A stretch of 20,591 nt of DNA from a virus: IMG/VR virus record IMGVR_UViG_3300039092_000054, positions 1-20,591 of that record; one strand, given 5' to 3'. The notes under the pieces were generated by a model. The model did not search any database, had not been told where the DNA came from, and saw only the letters and a list, made by a program, of their open reading frames with translations. Shown piece after piece: positions 1 through 8,186 of the stretch. A program made the position numbers and the translations under genes. Within the stretch, counting starts at the first letter, position 1, and every line of letters starts with the position of its first letter.

Positions 1-681
1 ATGGTTAATGCTTTAATACAAGGTTCAGCCAAGAAGGTTAATCATATGTTTAATCTTATTGACGAGGACCTACAAGATATGGAACCTGTACTACCTAGTT
101 TATATTCTAAATTAATGTCTAGTGCAGATTACATGTATATGGTTCAAGATGATACTAAACCTAGAATGATAGGTGGTTTAGTTAATGTTGAATTCCCTAA
201 GACTGAAAATGATGTACCAAAGATAAAAGCTCAAGCCATTTGCTTACCTGTATTGATACATGAGATGGTCAAGGGTCTAATGGAAGTGTTAGCTTATCAC
301 AGCCTACCTAAAGACCCTAAGATAGCCCAGTTTGTTATCGATAAAGCCGACTTTATGTCTGCTGAGACTTGGGATATGAGATTAGGTCCACCTTTATGGG
401 AAAAATTCTTGGATGCGTTACCTAGTGACGACTATAAATTAAAGCATCACGTGTTTGTTGATTTGGTCTCATTACCACCTGAGAAGTTTAATGATTGTTT
501 CAGAGAAATCCTTATGGGTTCAAGAAAGGGTAAGGCTATTGTCAATGATATGTTGAATGATGTTAAAGACGAATTAAGAGATGACGAGTTCGACAATGTG
601 GTAGATAGAATAAGTGATGATGAATTTTTAGGTCCAGAGGATTTAGATAATTTAGATAGTGGAACTTGGTTTAATAACTAA
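1..681 (+). CDS. Unrecognised acidic protein upstream of terminase, possibly 5'-partial
   Basis: The reading frame is open from the first base of the window and gives 226 residues. An ATG happens to sit at base 1, so I cannot tell whether the gene starts there or extends upstream. I do not recognise the family. The first two thirds look like a folded helical domain, with a Pro/Trp-containing stretch around residues 120-140 (WDMRLGPPLWEKF). The last 40 residues are highly acidic (DDEFDNVVDRISDDEF), like a disordered tail. There is no signal peptide or membrane segment. It lies 85 nt before the terminase gene but is separated from it by a strong terminator and a late-promoter-like motif, so it ends an upstream transcription unit. 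Its position next to the large terminase makes a packaging or head role possible, but nothing in the sequence proves it. Confidence 0.75.
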   Translation: MVNALIQGSAKKVNHMFNLIDEDLQDMEPVLPSLYSKLMSSADYMYMVQDDTKPRMIGGLVNVEFPKTENDVPKIKAQAICLPVLIHEMVKGLMEVLAYHSLPKDPKIAQFVIDKADFMSAETWDMRLGPPLWEKFLDALPSDDYKLKHHVFVDLVSLPPEKFNDCFREILMGSRKGKAIVNDMLNDVKDELRDDEFDNVVDRISDDEFLGPEDLDNLDSGTWFNN

Positions 682-701
682 ACTTATATAAAATTAAGAA
701 T

Positions 702-730
702 AAAGGGCGCTAATAAGCGCTCTTTTTATT
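702..730 (+). terminator. Rho-independent terminator after the 226-aa gene
   Basis: The arm AAAGGGCGC (702-710) pairs with GCGCTCTTT (717-725) across the loop TAATAA. This gives nine pairs with one G-U, and the T-rich tail (TTTTTATTTT) follows directly. It separates the first gene from the terminase transcription unit. Confidence 0.88.
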
Positions 731-744
731 TTAGATAAGTTTAG

Positions 745-754
745 CATATTTATA
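745..754 (+). promoter_or_regulatory. Late-promoter-like motif before terminase
   Basis: The sequence CATATTTATA lies 11 nt before the terminase start codon. The same block occurs before the portal, the 257-aa gene, the protease, the scaffold and the minus-strand 473-aa gene. Its core TATTTATA is the exact reverse complement of the T4 late promoter TATAAATA. The promoter role is inferred from recurrence and position. Confidence 0.6.
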
Positions 755-765
755 TAGAAAGATAG

Positions 766-3700
766 ATGTTAACTGGAAATGAAATTTTAAGTGAGTATAC
801 TAAGTGTTTAGTCGACCCATGTTATGCAATTACCGAATATTTAAAAACCTTTGATAAAACAAAAGAAGGGTTTGTTCCGTTCAAACTATTCCCTAAACAA
901 AGAGATATTATAAAAGCCTATAAAAATCACAGGTTCACTATGGTTACTAAACCTAGACAGGCTGGTGTATCTACAACAACAGCTGCTTATGCCGCAGTAA
1001 AAGCTATATTCGCTGACCCTAATAACCCAGAGGCTATTCTAATTCTTGCAAATAAGCAAGATATGGCCTTTGAATTCCTTGATAAGATTAAAGATTTTGT
1101 TAATCAATTCCCTAGATGGGCATGGGGGTCTGAGTATTATGGTACTGAAGAAAAAGAAAATAAAAAGATTTATTCAACTGAGTCTAAAAAAGAACTTAAA
1201 TTACCTAATGGTAGTAGAATTAGGGCTGTTGCTACATCTAAAAACGCATTAAGGGGGTTTACACCTACTTGGTTAATTATGGATGAGGCGGCGTTTATCG
1301 AAAACGGTGCTATTGTTTTTGGTACAGCTTTGACGGCTTTAGGTTGTCTTAAGAAAGATAGTTTAATATTAACCGAAGGTGGGTTAGTAAGTATGGATGA
1401 GTTAGTAACTGAGAAAGATATATTAGGGTTTAGTGATTTAAAAACACCTCATAGAGTTTGTAATAAAGATGGTGTAATTGTAGACGCTACACAAACATTC
1501 GTTAGTGAATATGGGGAAACATTTAAAATAAAAACTAAATTAGGTATTGAATTGGAAGGTAGTTGGAAACACCCTATTCTAGTTAATAGAAACAATTCTG
1601 AAAAATGGGTTAGAATGAATAAATTGGAAGTTGGCGATAAACCGATTATACAATATAATCAAAATTATTTTGGTAAGTCAAGTAAGTTTGAGTTCAACTT
1701 TGAAAAAACACCTAATAATAAACCTGTGAATATTCCAACAAATTTGGAATCTAATTTAAATTTTTGTTATTTATTAGGGTTGTTTGTAGCTGAAGGTAAC
1801 TTCACTTCTAGAGGTATTACAATAACTAATACAGATAAAAGAATTCAAGAGTTTTTATTAAATGATGAAGCTGATTTAGGTAATGGTTTCACTCAAGTTG
1901 ATGATAGACATTTTCAATTTTATTCAACTGAATTAGTTTCTTGGTTTGAATCGTTTGGATTAAATAAACATAACGCTAGGGATAAAGAAATCCCCTTAGC
2001 TTTATTGAAGATGCCCAAGAGTGTTATTAAAGCCTTTTTACAAGGTATGTTTGATGGTGATGGAATGTCAACTATTAAAGATATTAAATATTCTAGCACA
2101 TCTAAAAAATTAATTAAAACATTACATACATTATTATTGAATTTTGGTATAATTTCTCATGTAAAGAAAAATAAATATAAAACAAGTGAATCTTCAATAA
2201 TCAAAAATAAAGACCGCGTTTGTATTATTTACAATTTAAAAATCTATTCTATAAACGCCCTTAGATTTTATGAGGAAATTGGGTTTAGAATTGGTAGAAA
2301 ACAAAATAACTATGAATATTTACTGAATAAAGTTGATAATAGTAGGTATGTATTAATAAATAAAGAGTTAATTTCTAATTTACTTAAGGAACATAATCTA
2401 CCTAAATATAAAGTTAGATTTTTAGATAGGTTTTGGGAGTCTAAATATGAAAGGTTAACTTATCATTCATTATATAAATTAATAGAAATAATACCAAATA
2501 GTGATTTATTAACTTATCTATTATCCCAAGTTAAATATAACGAATCATTTTATATTGATGAGATAGTGGATATTGAAAAATCTGAAGATTATACTTACGA
2601 TTTACACGTACCTGAAACAAATTCATTTATTTCTAATGGTCTTATTAGTCACAACACTGGTGGTAGAGCTTCTTTGGTTTCTACACCTAACGGTATGGAT
2701 TCGTTATACTACAAAACCTATGAACAGGCTATGAGTGGTGATAACGATTTTCATGTTATTGAAATGAAGTGGTATCAAGACCCTAGATATAACAAAGACC
2801 TGCGTTGGATTAATGAAGATGATGATGATGATATTATAGAAGAGGTTAAGTTTACGAAAGAGGGTGATTCTGAGGAAAGTGTTAGAGCTATCCACGAACA
2901 CTACGACAAAATGTTACAGAAAGGTTATAAACCTGAATCTAGTTGGTATCGTGAAATGTGTCGTGGTATGAACAACGATAAAAAGATGATTGCTCAAGAG
3001 CTTGATGTATCTTTTATTGGTTCTGGTGGTGCTGTTATTGACGATAAGTACATCACAATGCAAGAAAAGGAGAATGTTATTGAACCTGAATTTATTTCTG
3101 GTGATGAAAAAGAAATTTGGATATGGGAGGAACCTAAAGAGGGACGTCAATATATTTTATCTGCTGATGTTGCTAGAGGTGATGGAGAAGATTCTTCAAC
3201 TATAGTCATTATAGATTTTAATACCATGACTCAAGTTATGGAATATAAAGGTAAATTGAGACCAGACTTATTAGGTGATTTGGTTAATGAATATGGTAGA
3301 ATATATGATGCATTGGTGGTTGTAGATATTACTGGTGGTTGGGGTGTTGGTACTATTAACCGTTTATTAGATTTGGGTACACCTAATTTATACTACGCCG
3401 ACAGTTCAAGCAAACCTCTAGAAAAGAAGAGTAGAACCCCAAAGAATTATTCTGATGAAGGTAAATTCCCAGGTTTCAATGTAGGCGCTGGTCTCAGAGC
3501 GCCTATTGTAAGTCATCTAGAAATGATGGTCAGGATGAATGGCGTAAAAGTTAGGTCTAGAAGACTAACCTCAGAGATGAGAACGTTTGTATTTAAAAAC
3601 GGTAGGGCCGACCACATGGATGGGTATCATGATGATTTACTTATGGCTCTAGCTTATGCTTTATGGGTTGCTGAATACTCATTTAAAAAATTAAACGAAT

Positions 3701-3909
3701 CTAAAGAGAAAAGTAAGGCTATGTTATCTGGTTGGATGGTTAATAAGGGTGAAGTTAGTAATGAGGAATATAGACGTAATGGTTTTACATCAAAAAAAGA
3801 TAGAAGGAAGAAATTAACCACGAAACAACCTAACTTTAGTCACACTGTAGCTAAGAATATGCAAGACCCTAAGGGTAAGTATATGTGGTTATTTAGTGGT
3901 TCAAGATAA
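766..3909 (+). CDS. Terminase large subunit (gp17-like) interrupted by an intein
   Basis: This is the ATP-driven DNA packaging motor and headful nuclease. The precursor has 1047 residues. Removing the intein (residues 194-630) leaves 610, the usual size for T4 gp17. The ATPase domain shows Walker A KPRQAGVST (62-70) and Walker B LIMDEA (170-175). After the intein comes the coupling motif STPNG. The C-terminal RNase H-like nuclease has its acidic clusters: D801 in SADVARGDGEDS, D854 in VVVDITGG, and D956-D957 in GYHDDLL. The ATG at 766 is chosen because a late-promoter-like motif lies 11 nt upstream and the frame has no better start. The gene forms its own unit between the terminator at 702-730 and the portal promoter region. 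Splicing is required for function because the intein separates Walker B from the coupling motif. The family call is very secure. Confidence 0.96.
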   Translation: MLTGNEILSEYTKCLVDPCYAITEYLKTFDKTKEGFVPFKLFPKQRDIIKAYKNHRFTMVTKPRQAGVSTTTAAYAAVKAIFADPNNPEAILILANKQDMAFEFLDKIKDFVNQFPRWAWGSEYYGTEEKENKKIYSTESKKELKLPNGSRIRAVATSKNALRGFTPTWLIMDEAAFIENGAIVFGTALTALGCLKKDSLILTEGGLVSMDELVTEKDILGFSDLKTPHRVCNKDGVIVDATQTFVSEYGETFKIKTKLGIELEGSWKHPILVNRNNSEKWVRMNKLEVGDKPIIQYNQNYFGKSSKFEFNFEKTPNNKPVNIPTNLESNLNFCYLLGLFVAEGNFTSRGITITNTDKRIQEFLLNDEADLGNGFTQVDDRHFQFYSTELVSWFESFGLNKHNARDKEIPLALLKMPKSVIKAFLQGMFDGDGMSTIKDIKYSSTSKKLIKTLHTLLLNFGIISHVKKNKYKTSESSIIKNKDRVCIIYNLKIYSINALRFYEEIGFRIGRKQNNYEYLLNKVDNSRYVLINKELISNLLKEHNLPKYKVRFLDRFWESKYERLTYHSLYKLIEIIPNSDLLTYLLSQVKYNESFYIDEIVDIEKSEDYTYDLHVPETNSFISNGLISHNTGGRASLVSTPNGMDSLYYKTYEQAMSGDNDFHVIEMKWYQDPRYNKDLRWINEDDDDDIIEEVKFTKEGDSEESVRAIHEHYDKMLQKGYKPESSWYREMCRGMNNDKKMIAQELDVSFIGSGGAVIDDKYITMQEKENVIEPEFISGDEKEIWIWEEPKEGRQYILSADVARGDGEDSSTIVIIDFNTMTQVMEYKGKLRPDLLGDLVNEYGRIYDALVVVDITGGWGVGTINRLLDLGTPNLYYADSSSKPLEKKSRTPKNYSDEGKFPGFNVGAGLRAPIVSHLEMMVRMNGVKVRSRRLTSEMRTFVFKNGRADHMDGYHDDLLMALAYALWVAEYSFKKLNESKEKSKAMLSGWMVNKGEVSNEEYRRNGFTSKKDRRKKLTTKQPNFSHTVAKNMQDPKGKYMWLFSGSR
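1345..2655 (+). mobile_element. Intein with LAGLIDADG homing endonuclease in the terminase
   Basis: This is an in-frame insertion of 437 residues (precursor residues 194-630). It begins with Cys (CLKKDSLILTEGG, splicing block A). The block-B histidine is H269 in GSWKHP. The element ends with a block F/G region (YDLHVPETNSF, then LISHN) followed by Thr as the +1 extein residue. Between the splicing blocks lie two dodecapeptide endonuclease motifs, LLGLFVAEG (E343) and GMFDGDGM (D432), so both metal-binding acids are present. The flanking extein halves GTALTALG and TGGRASLVSTPNG join into a normal gp17-like ATPase sequence, which supports precise boundaries. The element should excise itself from the protein, and its endonuclease should cut intein-less terminase genes. 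No frameshift or missing block is seen, so it looks active. Confidence 0.94.
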
Positions 3910-3926
3910 ACAAGTCAATAACTTGA
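3910..3926. other. Short hairpin between terminase and portal
   Basis: CAAGT and ACTTG can pair across a five-base loop directly before the late-promoter-like motif. The stem is only five pairs and has no T-run, so it is a poor terminator. It may be incidental or may mark the end of the terminase mRNA. Confidence 0.25.
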
Positions 3927-3936
3927 CATATTTACA
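3927..3936 (+). promoter_or_regulatory. Late-promoter-like motif before portal
   Basis: CATATTTACA lies 31 nt before the portal start. It matches the recurring CATATTTATA block except for one T-to-C change. The leader that follows is AT-rich and has no Shine-Dalgarno sequence. Confidence 0.5.
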
Positions 3937-3967
3937 ATATATAGTATCATTAATAAAATAAATTAAA

Positions 3968-5989
3968 ATGGCAGAAAAACCAACAGTATTTCAAAAATTA
4001 AGCAATGTCTTCGGTAAAGAGGGGATAAATCCAGAGGTTAAAAAAACCAATAGATATTCATTGGGTAATGGTACTGAATTACTAAAAACTAAATCAAAAG
4101 AGGAATACGAGACTGCTAAGTTGCAAGCTCAACAAGATAAGTACTTACAAGGTCAGTGGACTAAAGTAGATGGTGAGCTTTATCAACAAGCAATACACTA
4201 TGAAACAACTAGAGTTGGGTCATATTCGGATTTTGAAACAATGGAATTCTATCCAGAGATTTCTGCCACATTGGATATATTCATGGAAGAGTCTACAACC
4301 CCTAATGATAAGGGTGATGTAATAAACATATACTCTGGTAGTAAGAGGGTTAAAAGAATATTGCAGGATTTATTCATTAATAGATTAGACATACACACTT
4401 CACTACCTATGTGGTCTAGGAATTTATGTAAGTATGGCGACAACTTTGTACACCTAAACATTAATAGTAAAGCTGGTGTTGTTGGTGTTAGACAGCTACC
4501 TAACTTTGAAATCGAAAGAAGAGAGAATGACATTAGAGGTGTTATATCCCCATCGCAACTATCTGATGTAAATCAAGATGAGGCTAGAAATAAAACACAA
4601 TTTTATTGGAAGAGAAATGAGATGACATTTCAATCATGGCAAATAGGTCACTTTAGACTATTAGGTGATGATAGGAAATTACCTTATGGTACTTCATTTT
4701 TAGAGAAAGCTAGGCGTATATGGAAACAATTGATACTGGCTGAGGATGCTATGTTAGTTTATAGGGTAACTAGGGCACCAGAAAGACGTGTCTATAAAGT
4801 TTATGTTGGTAACATAGATAATGAAGACGTTAGTGGTTATGTTGATGATATTGCTAATAGATTTAAGCGTACCCCACTTATTGACCCTCAAACAGGTCAA
4901 ATGGATGTCAGGTATAATCAATTAGGTATTGACCAAGATATTTTTATACCAGTTAGGGATGAAAATGCTCAAACCCCTATTGATACCTTACCTGGTGCTC
5001 AGAACTTAGACCAGATTGCTGATATTGAATACCTACAAAGAAAGTTATTTACGGCGTTAAGGGTACCTAAAACCTTCTTAGGTTTTGAAGAAGCTCAAGG
5101 TGAGGGTAAGAATTTAGCATTGCTAGATATTAGATTTTCTAGAACAATCAATAGAATACAACAAGCCCTTTTACACGAGCTGAATAAAATTGCTATAATT
5201 CACTTACATTTATTAGGTTTTACTGATGATTTAGATAATTTTACACTTACATTAAATAACCCATCTACACAAGCTGAAATGCTTAAAGTTGAACATACAG
5301 CGGCCAAGGTTAATCTATATAAAGATGCAGTTGCTGATTCTGGAAATGGTTTTGGTGCAATGTCTATGACTAGGGCTAAAAGAGAGATATTAGGTTGGAG
5401 TGATGAAGAAATAAAACAGGATTTACTTGAACAAAGAATTGAAAAGGCTGCGGCTCAAGAGTTAGAAAACACAGGTAATGTTATTAAGAATACAGGTGTG
5501 TTTGATAACGTTGATAGAGTTTATGGTGATATGGAAATGGCCAGACTAGGTGGTGTTGTTGATGAGGAAGGTGACGGACCCGATGGTGGTGGTGGTAACA
5601 CTGGTAGTGTCGGCGGTGGCTTTGGTGGTGGCTTTGATGATAATGGTTTAGACTTAGATGATACTGACGTTGAAGACGGTGGTTTTGGTGATACCGAACC
5701 TTTAGATGACGCTGGTGCGGATAATGCCGATGTAGATACTGAAGACACCACTGATGAGTCTAAGAAAAAGAAAGGTAAGATAATTAACGAAAATTTAAAA
5801 CGTAACCCTAAAAATAGTTCAGTTAATAAATTCATTAACATGTTAGATGAGAGTAAAAAGGCTGAAAAGAAAAAGAAAAATGAGGTAACTAAATTTTATG
5901 ATAAATCAGTTAAATTTAACAAAACAATGGATTCTATGATAAATGAAATTGATGATAAATTGGGCGAGACTGAAGATATTAATGAGTAA
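3968..5989 (+). CDS. Portal vertex protein (gp20-like)
   Basis: This is the dodecameric head-tail connector through which DNA is packaged. It has 673 residues. Residues from about 70 to 470 carry the gp20-type core: a MEFYPEISATLDIFMEE helix, the TPNDKGDVINIYSG segment, the RRENDIRGVISPSQ region, and LRVPKTFLGFEEAQGEG leading into the long stem helices. T4 gp20 is roughly 520 residues, and most of the excess is a C-terminal extension. That extension is a Gly/Asp-rich low-complexity tract (about 535-590), then a Lys-rich stretch (SKKKKGK) and a charged helical end. The ATG at 3968 is preceded by an A-rich leader typical of Bacteroidota genes. Its position between terminase and protease is as in T4-like genomes. 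The family call is strong, but the function of the tail is unknown. Confidence 0.93.
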   Translation: MAEKPTVFQKLSNVFGKEGINPEVKKTNRYSLGNGTELLKTKSKEEYETAKLQAQQDKYLQGQWTKVDGELYQQAIHYETTRVGSYSDFETMEFYPEISATLDIFMEESTTPNDKGDVINIYSGSKRVKRILQDLFINRLDIHTSLPMWSRNLCKYGDNFVHLNINSKAGVVGVRQLPNFEIERRENDIRGVISPSQLSDVNQDEARNKTQFYWKRNEMTFQSWQIGHFRLLGDDRKLPYGTSFLEKARRIWKQLILAEDAMLVYRVTRAPERRVYKVYVGNIDNEDVSGYVDDIANRFKRTPLIDPQTGQMDVRYNQLGIDQDIFIPVRDENAQTPIDTLPGAQNLDQIADIEYLQRKLFTALRVPKTFLGFEEAQGEGKNLALLDIRFSRTINRIQQALLHELNKIAIIHLHLLGFTDDLDNFTLTLNNPSTQAEMLKVEHTAAKVNLYKDAVADSGNGFGAMSMTRAKREILGWSDEEIKQDLLEQRIEKAAAQELENTGNVIKNTGVFDNVDRVYGDMEMARLGGVVDEEGDGPDGGGGNTGSVGGGFGGGFDDNGLDLDDTDVEDGGFGDTEPLDDAGADNADVDTEDTTDESKKKKGKIINENLKRNPKNSSVNKFINMLDESKKAEKKKKNEVTKFYDKSVKFNKTMDSMINEIDDKLGETEDINE

Positions 5990-6013
5990 AGTTGTTTTTT
6001 ATTGCATATTGAC

Positions 6014-6023
6014 CATATTTATA
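6014..6023 (+). promoter_or_regulatory. Late-promoter-like motif before the 257-aa gene
   Basis: CATATTTATA is identical to the block before terminase and protease, and lies 13 nt before the start codon at 6037. It probably drives the three-gene group 6037-7632. Confidence 0.6.
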
Positions 6024-6036
6024 ATAAAAAAGAACA

Positions 6037-6810
6037 ATGCAAAATTTTGGTCAAATACATGAAACTTTTAAGGATATTTTAATAGATGGAATCGTCGAAG
6101 GTAATAATAAAAACAGAAAAGTTTTTAAAGCCTACGCTAAAACCCTTAAAGAGAATTCAACACTAAGAGTACAATTTGAAGTTTATGATAGTTTAGAGAA
6201 TAAAGTAAATGAAGACTTGGAAAATTCTAAACTATTTGTTGATGAATGTTTATCTCTATTGAGTAAATTAGATGTTAATAAGGTTAATGAATGTAACAAT
6301 AAACTAACTAAGTTTTTAAATAAGAACGGTTATATGTTAATTGAGGATTATGACAATAAAGAGTTACATGAGCACATCTATAGGTTAACCGTAACACCTA
6401 GGTCTGCTAAGAATTTATCATCTATTGTTGAATCTAGAATGTACCTGAATAATTTCACAGGTAAAAAGATTATGACTGAGAACACTAAGGTTGAACCTTA
6501 CACTAATAAATTCTTGGCTCCAATAATGATTGAGAAGTTCAATAAAAAATACTCTACTGTTTCAGAAAGTGAAAAGAAAGTTATTAGAACCATTATTAAC
6601 GGTGATGAATCTCAAAAGAAAGACCTTTACAAAACAACAATAAGAGAATGTTTAGATGTTGTAAATACTAAATTGAAAGAGGAATGTTCAATTGAAGAAA
6701 AAGATACTTTTTTAAGAGTTAAAGATAAAGTACTAAGGTACGACTATAATCCAGAGACTTTTATTAGTGAAATGACTGAGCTTAGTTATTTAAAAGAAAC
6801 ATTAAATTAA
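6037..6810 (+). CDS. Hypothetical helical protein between portal and protease
   Basis: The gene encodes 257 residues of a mostly helical, charged protein with no signal peptide or membrane segment. I do not recognise a family. T4-like genomes carry small prohead core genes (gp67, gp68) at this place, so a prohead or head-assembly role is a reasonable guess from position only. The start at 6037 fits the promoter-like motif 13 nt upstream. The next gene begins one nucleotide after its stop codon, so the two are translated from one message. The C-terminal half contains several basic/acidic helices (SEKKVIRTIINGDESQKKD, for example), with no obvious catalytic residues. Confidence 0.8.
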   Translation: MQNFGQIHETFKDILIDGIVEGNNKNRKVFKAYAKTLKENSTLRVQFEVYDSLENKVNEDLENSKLFVDECLSLLSKLDVNKVNECNNKLTKFLNKNGYMLIEDYDNKELHEHIYRLTVTPRSAKNLSSIVESRMYLNNFTGKKIMTENTKVEPYTNKFLAPIMIEKFNKKYSTVSESEKKVIRTIINGDESQKKDLYKTTIRECLDVVNTKLKEECSIEEKDTFLRVKDKVLRYDYNPETFISEMTELSYLKETLN

Positions 6811-6811
6811 A

Positions 6812-7111
6812 ATGACTCATATACTATTTCAAGCAGATGTAAACATAATTAATTGGTTATTGCAGCAAGCGCCAGTGGTGGTTGTTATGGGTGCTGCTAT
6901 ATACTGGTTGGCTGATAGATTAAAGAAAGCTGAAAATGATAAAGACGAGTTAGCTAAAGACGTCATCAAACTTACAACCCTATGGGAAGAAAAGAGTGAT
7001 AAGTTAGACGTTAGGAACGAAAAGTTAGGTGAGAAAAACACTAAAGTTAACGAAGAAATTTTAGTTTTATTAAGGCAAATAAAGATGATAGTTACTGAAA
7101 GAGGTTTATGA
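6812..7111 (+). CDS. Small single-pass membrane protein with coiled-coil tail
   Basis: The protein has 99 residues. A short N-terminus is followed by one hydrophobic segment (about 20-36, APVVVVMGAAIYWLADRL). A long, highly charged helical tail follows, with heptad-like spacing to the end (KKAENDKDELAKDVIKL onward). This layout resembles small BhlA-type holin-like phage proteins, but the same layout is found in many unrelated proteins, so the holin reading is weak. The start lies one nucleotide after the stop of the preceding gene. Its stop overlaps the start of the cupin gene in an ATGA arrangement, which implies translational coupling within the 6037-7632 group. It could equally be a membrane-anchored assembly factor for proheads. 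Confidence 0.75.
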   Translation: MTHILFQADVNIINWLLQQAPVVVVMGAAIYWLADRLKKAENDKDELAKDVIKLTTLWEEKSDKLDVRNEKLGEKNTKVNEEILVLLRQIKMIVTERGL

Positions 7112-7632
7112 ACAGTTTTATAGATAACATTTTTGGAAAGAAAAATGAAAATTACAATAAGGCCGTTGATGGTCTAAAGAAAATGAAAGATAAGTTTGAT
7201 GGTTTAATTATGTCCTTCCCTGACGTTACTCCAATAGAGATTGTTTTACTTACAGACACATGGCAAAAATTACCTAAAGAGATTTCTAAAGGGGTTGAAG
7301 TCATGATTCTTAAAACGAATATGAGTGAATGCAAAGCTTTTATTACTAGCTATGACCCATACTCTTATGTGATACCACATAAGCATGACGAAAGATATGA
7401 ATATGGGTTAATATTAGAAGGTACTATAATTAATGAAACCATTGGTTGTGAATATAAAAAAGGTGATGTTTATAAATTTGGACCTAACGAGATGCATTAC
7501 TTGGTTTCTGGCCCAAAAAAAGCTTTAGTTTATTCTTTACACTCTAAGAAGTCAAATTTAGATGATTTACTTTCACCTATCCAGATAGACAAAGCATTAA
7601 AATCGCTTAATAATTTAGAGATATTAAAATAA
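7108..7632 (+). CDS. Cupin-fold protein
   Basis: The 174-residue protein has a single cupin domain. The first cupin motif is seen as H91-x-H93-x4-E98-x6-G105 (PHKHDERYEYGLILEG). The second is G119 to H130 (GDVYKFGPNEMH). The three histidines and the glutamate that usually bind a metal are therefore all present. The N-terminal 85 residues have no recognisable motif. The start codon overlaps the stop of the upstream membrane protein (ATGA). Cupins include dioxygenases, isomerases and sugar-binding proteins, and the substrate cannot be predicted here. A metal-binding cupin between portal and protease genes is unusual for T4-like head modules. It could be a virion component or a metabolic enzyme carried as cargo in a late operon. 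Confidence 0.85.
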   Translation: MNSFIDNIFGKKNENYNKAVDGLKKMKDKFDGLIMSFPDVTPIEIVLLTDTWQKLPKEISKGVEVMILKTNMSECKAFITSYDPYSYVIPHKHDERYEYGLILEGTIINETIGCEYKKGDVYKFGPNEMHYLVSGPKKALVYSLHSKKSNLDDLLSPIQIDKALKSLNNLEILK

Positions 7633-7651
7633 AGTTTTACCAAATATTGAC

Positions 7652-7680
7652 TAATCCATTTTTTTCCATTATACTTGAAG
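7652..7680 (+). promoter_or_regulatory. Host-type promoter (TTG-N20-TATACTTG)
   Basis: TTG in ATATTGAC is followed after exactly 20 nt by TATACTTG, one mismatch from the Bacteroidota -7 consensus TAnnTTTG. The spacing equals that of two other promoters in the window. The start codon at 7682 is only a few bases past the -7 box, so the transcript would be nearly leaderless. Confidence 0.55.
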
Positions 7681-7681
7681 T

Positions 7682-8161
7682 ATGAAAAAAAGCAGAGGTA
7701 CAGAGAAAGAAATACAAATCGATAATAACTTAAATACACATTTTGGTTCCGTAGACAAAAACGACCCAAAGAGCATATATATCAAATTTAGTTCGTGGTC
7801 CAACACAATTAGTTATGATGAAAGTAATAATTATAAGAGGATTATTACTGACCTAACTAAAAAAATTAAAAGTTATTTATATAGAGATATAAACACAGAT
7901 ATATTCCATAACGATATAGTTATCGTGGATATGGATATGAGAGAGTCTGGGATATCAGGTGATAAACCTAGTTTCATGAGTTGCGAAGTGACTCTATATC
8001 AAAGAGGTAATTATAAACTGAATAATAATACGTTGTTGGATGAAATGAATAAGTTAAGTGAAACCGCATGTAAAGAGATATTTAATAGACATCGACATTT
8101 CGAGTTTTATAAACATAAGGAAGAAGCACTAAAAGTAGCAAATGAAAGCCTAATCGTTTAA
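7682..8161 (+). CDS. Small unrecognised protein with its own promoter and terminator
   Basis: The protein has 159 residues. It lacks a signal peptide and membrane segments. The most ordered, conserved-looking part is residues 78-103, with IVIVDMDMRESG followed by PSFMSCEVTLYQ: a beta strand, an Asp-rich turn, then another strand. I do not recognise the family and assign no function. Unlike the surrounding structural genes, it has a host-type promoter immediately upstream and a strong terminator that overlaps its last codons. It is therefore a self-contained unit that may be expressed at a different time from the head genes. The ATG at 7682 is the first in-frame start after the promoter. Confidence 0.8.
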   Translation: MKKSRGTEKEIQIDNNLNTHFGSVDKNDPKSIYIKFSSWSNTISYDESNNYKRIITDLTKKIKSYLYRDINTDIFHNDIVIVDMDMRESGISGDKPSFMSCEVTLYQRGNYKLNNNTLLDEMNKLSETACKEIFNRHRHFEFYKHKEEALKVANESLIV

Positions 8162-8177
8162 GATTAGGCTTTTTTTA
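8145..8177 (+). terminator. Rho-independent terminator overlapping the stop of the 159-aa gene
   Basis: AAAGCCTAATC (8145-8155) pairs perfectly with GATTAGGCTTT (8162-8172) across the loop GTTTAA, followed by more T residues. The left arm lies inside the coding sequence, and the stop codon TAA is in the loop. Confidence 0.88.
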
Positions 8178-8186
8178 TTTTATTAA

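Noticed and set aside
1046-1252. Open frame of 68 codons on the plus strand inside the terminase gene
   Set aside because: It is a shadow frame of the clearly conserved terminase ATPase domain, has no start context, and its translation is low-complexity.
5521-5841. Minus-strand frame of 106 codons opposite the portal tail
   Set aside because: Its Ser/Pro repeats are the complement of the Gly/Asp-rich codons of the portal tail, so it is a composition artefact.
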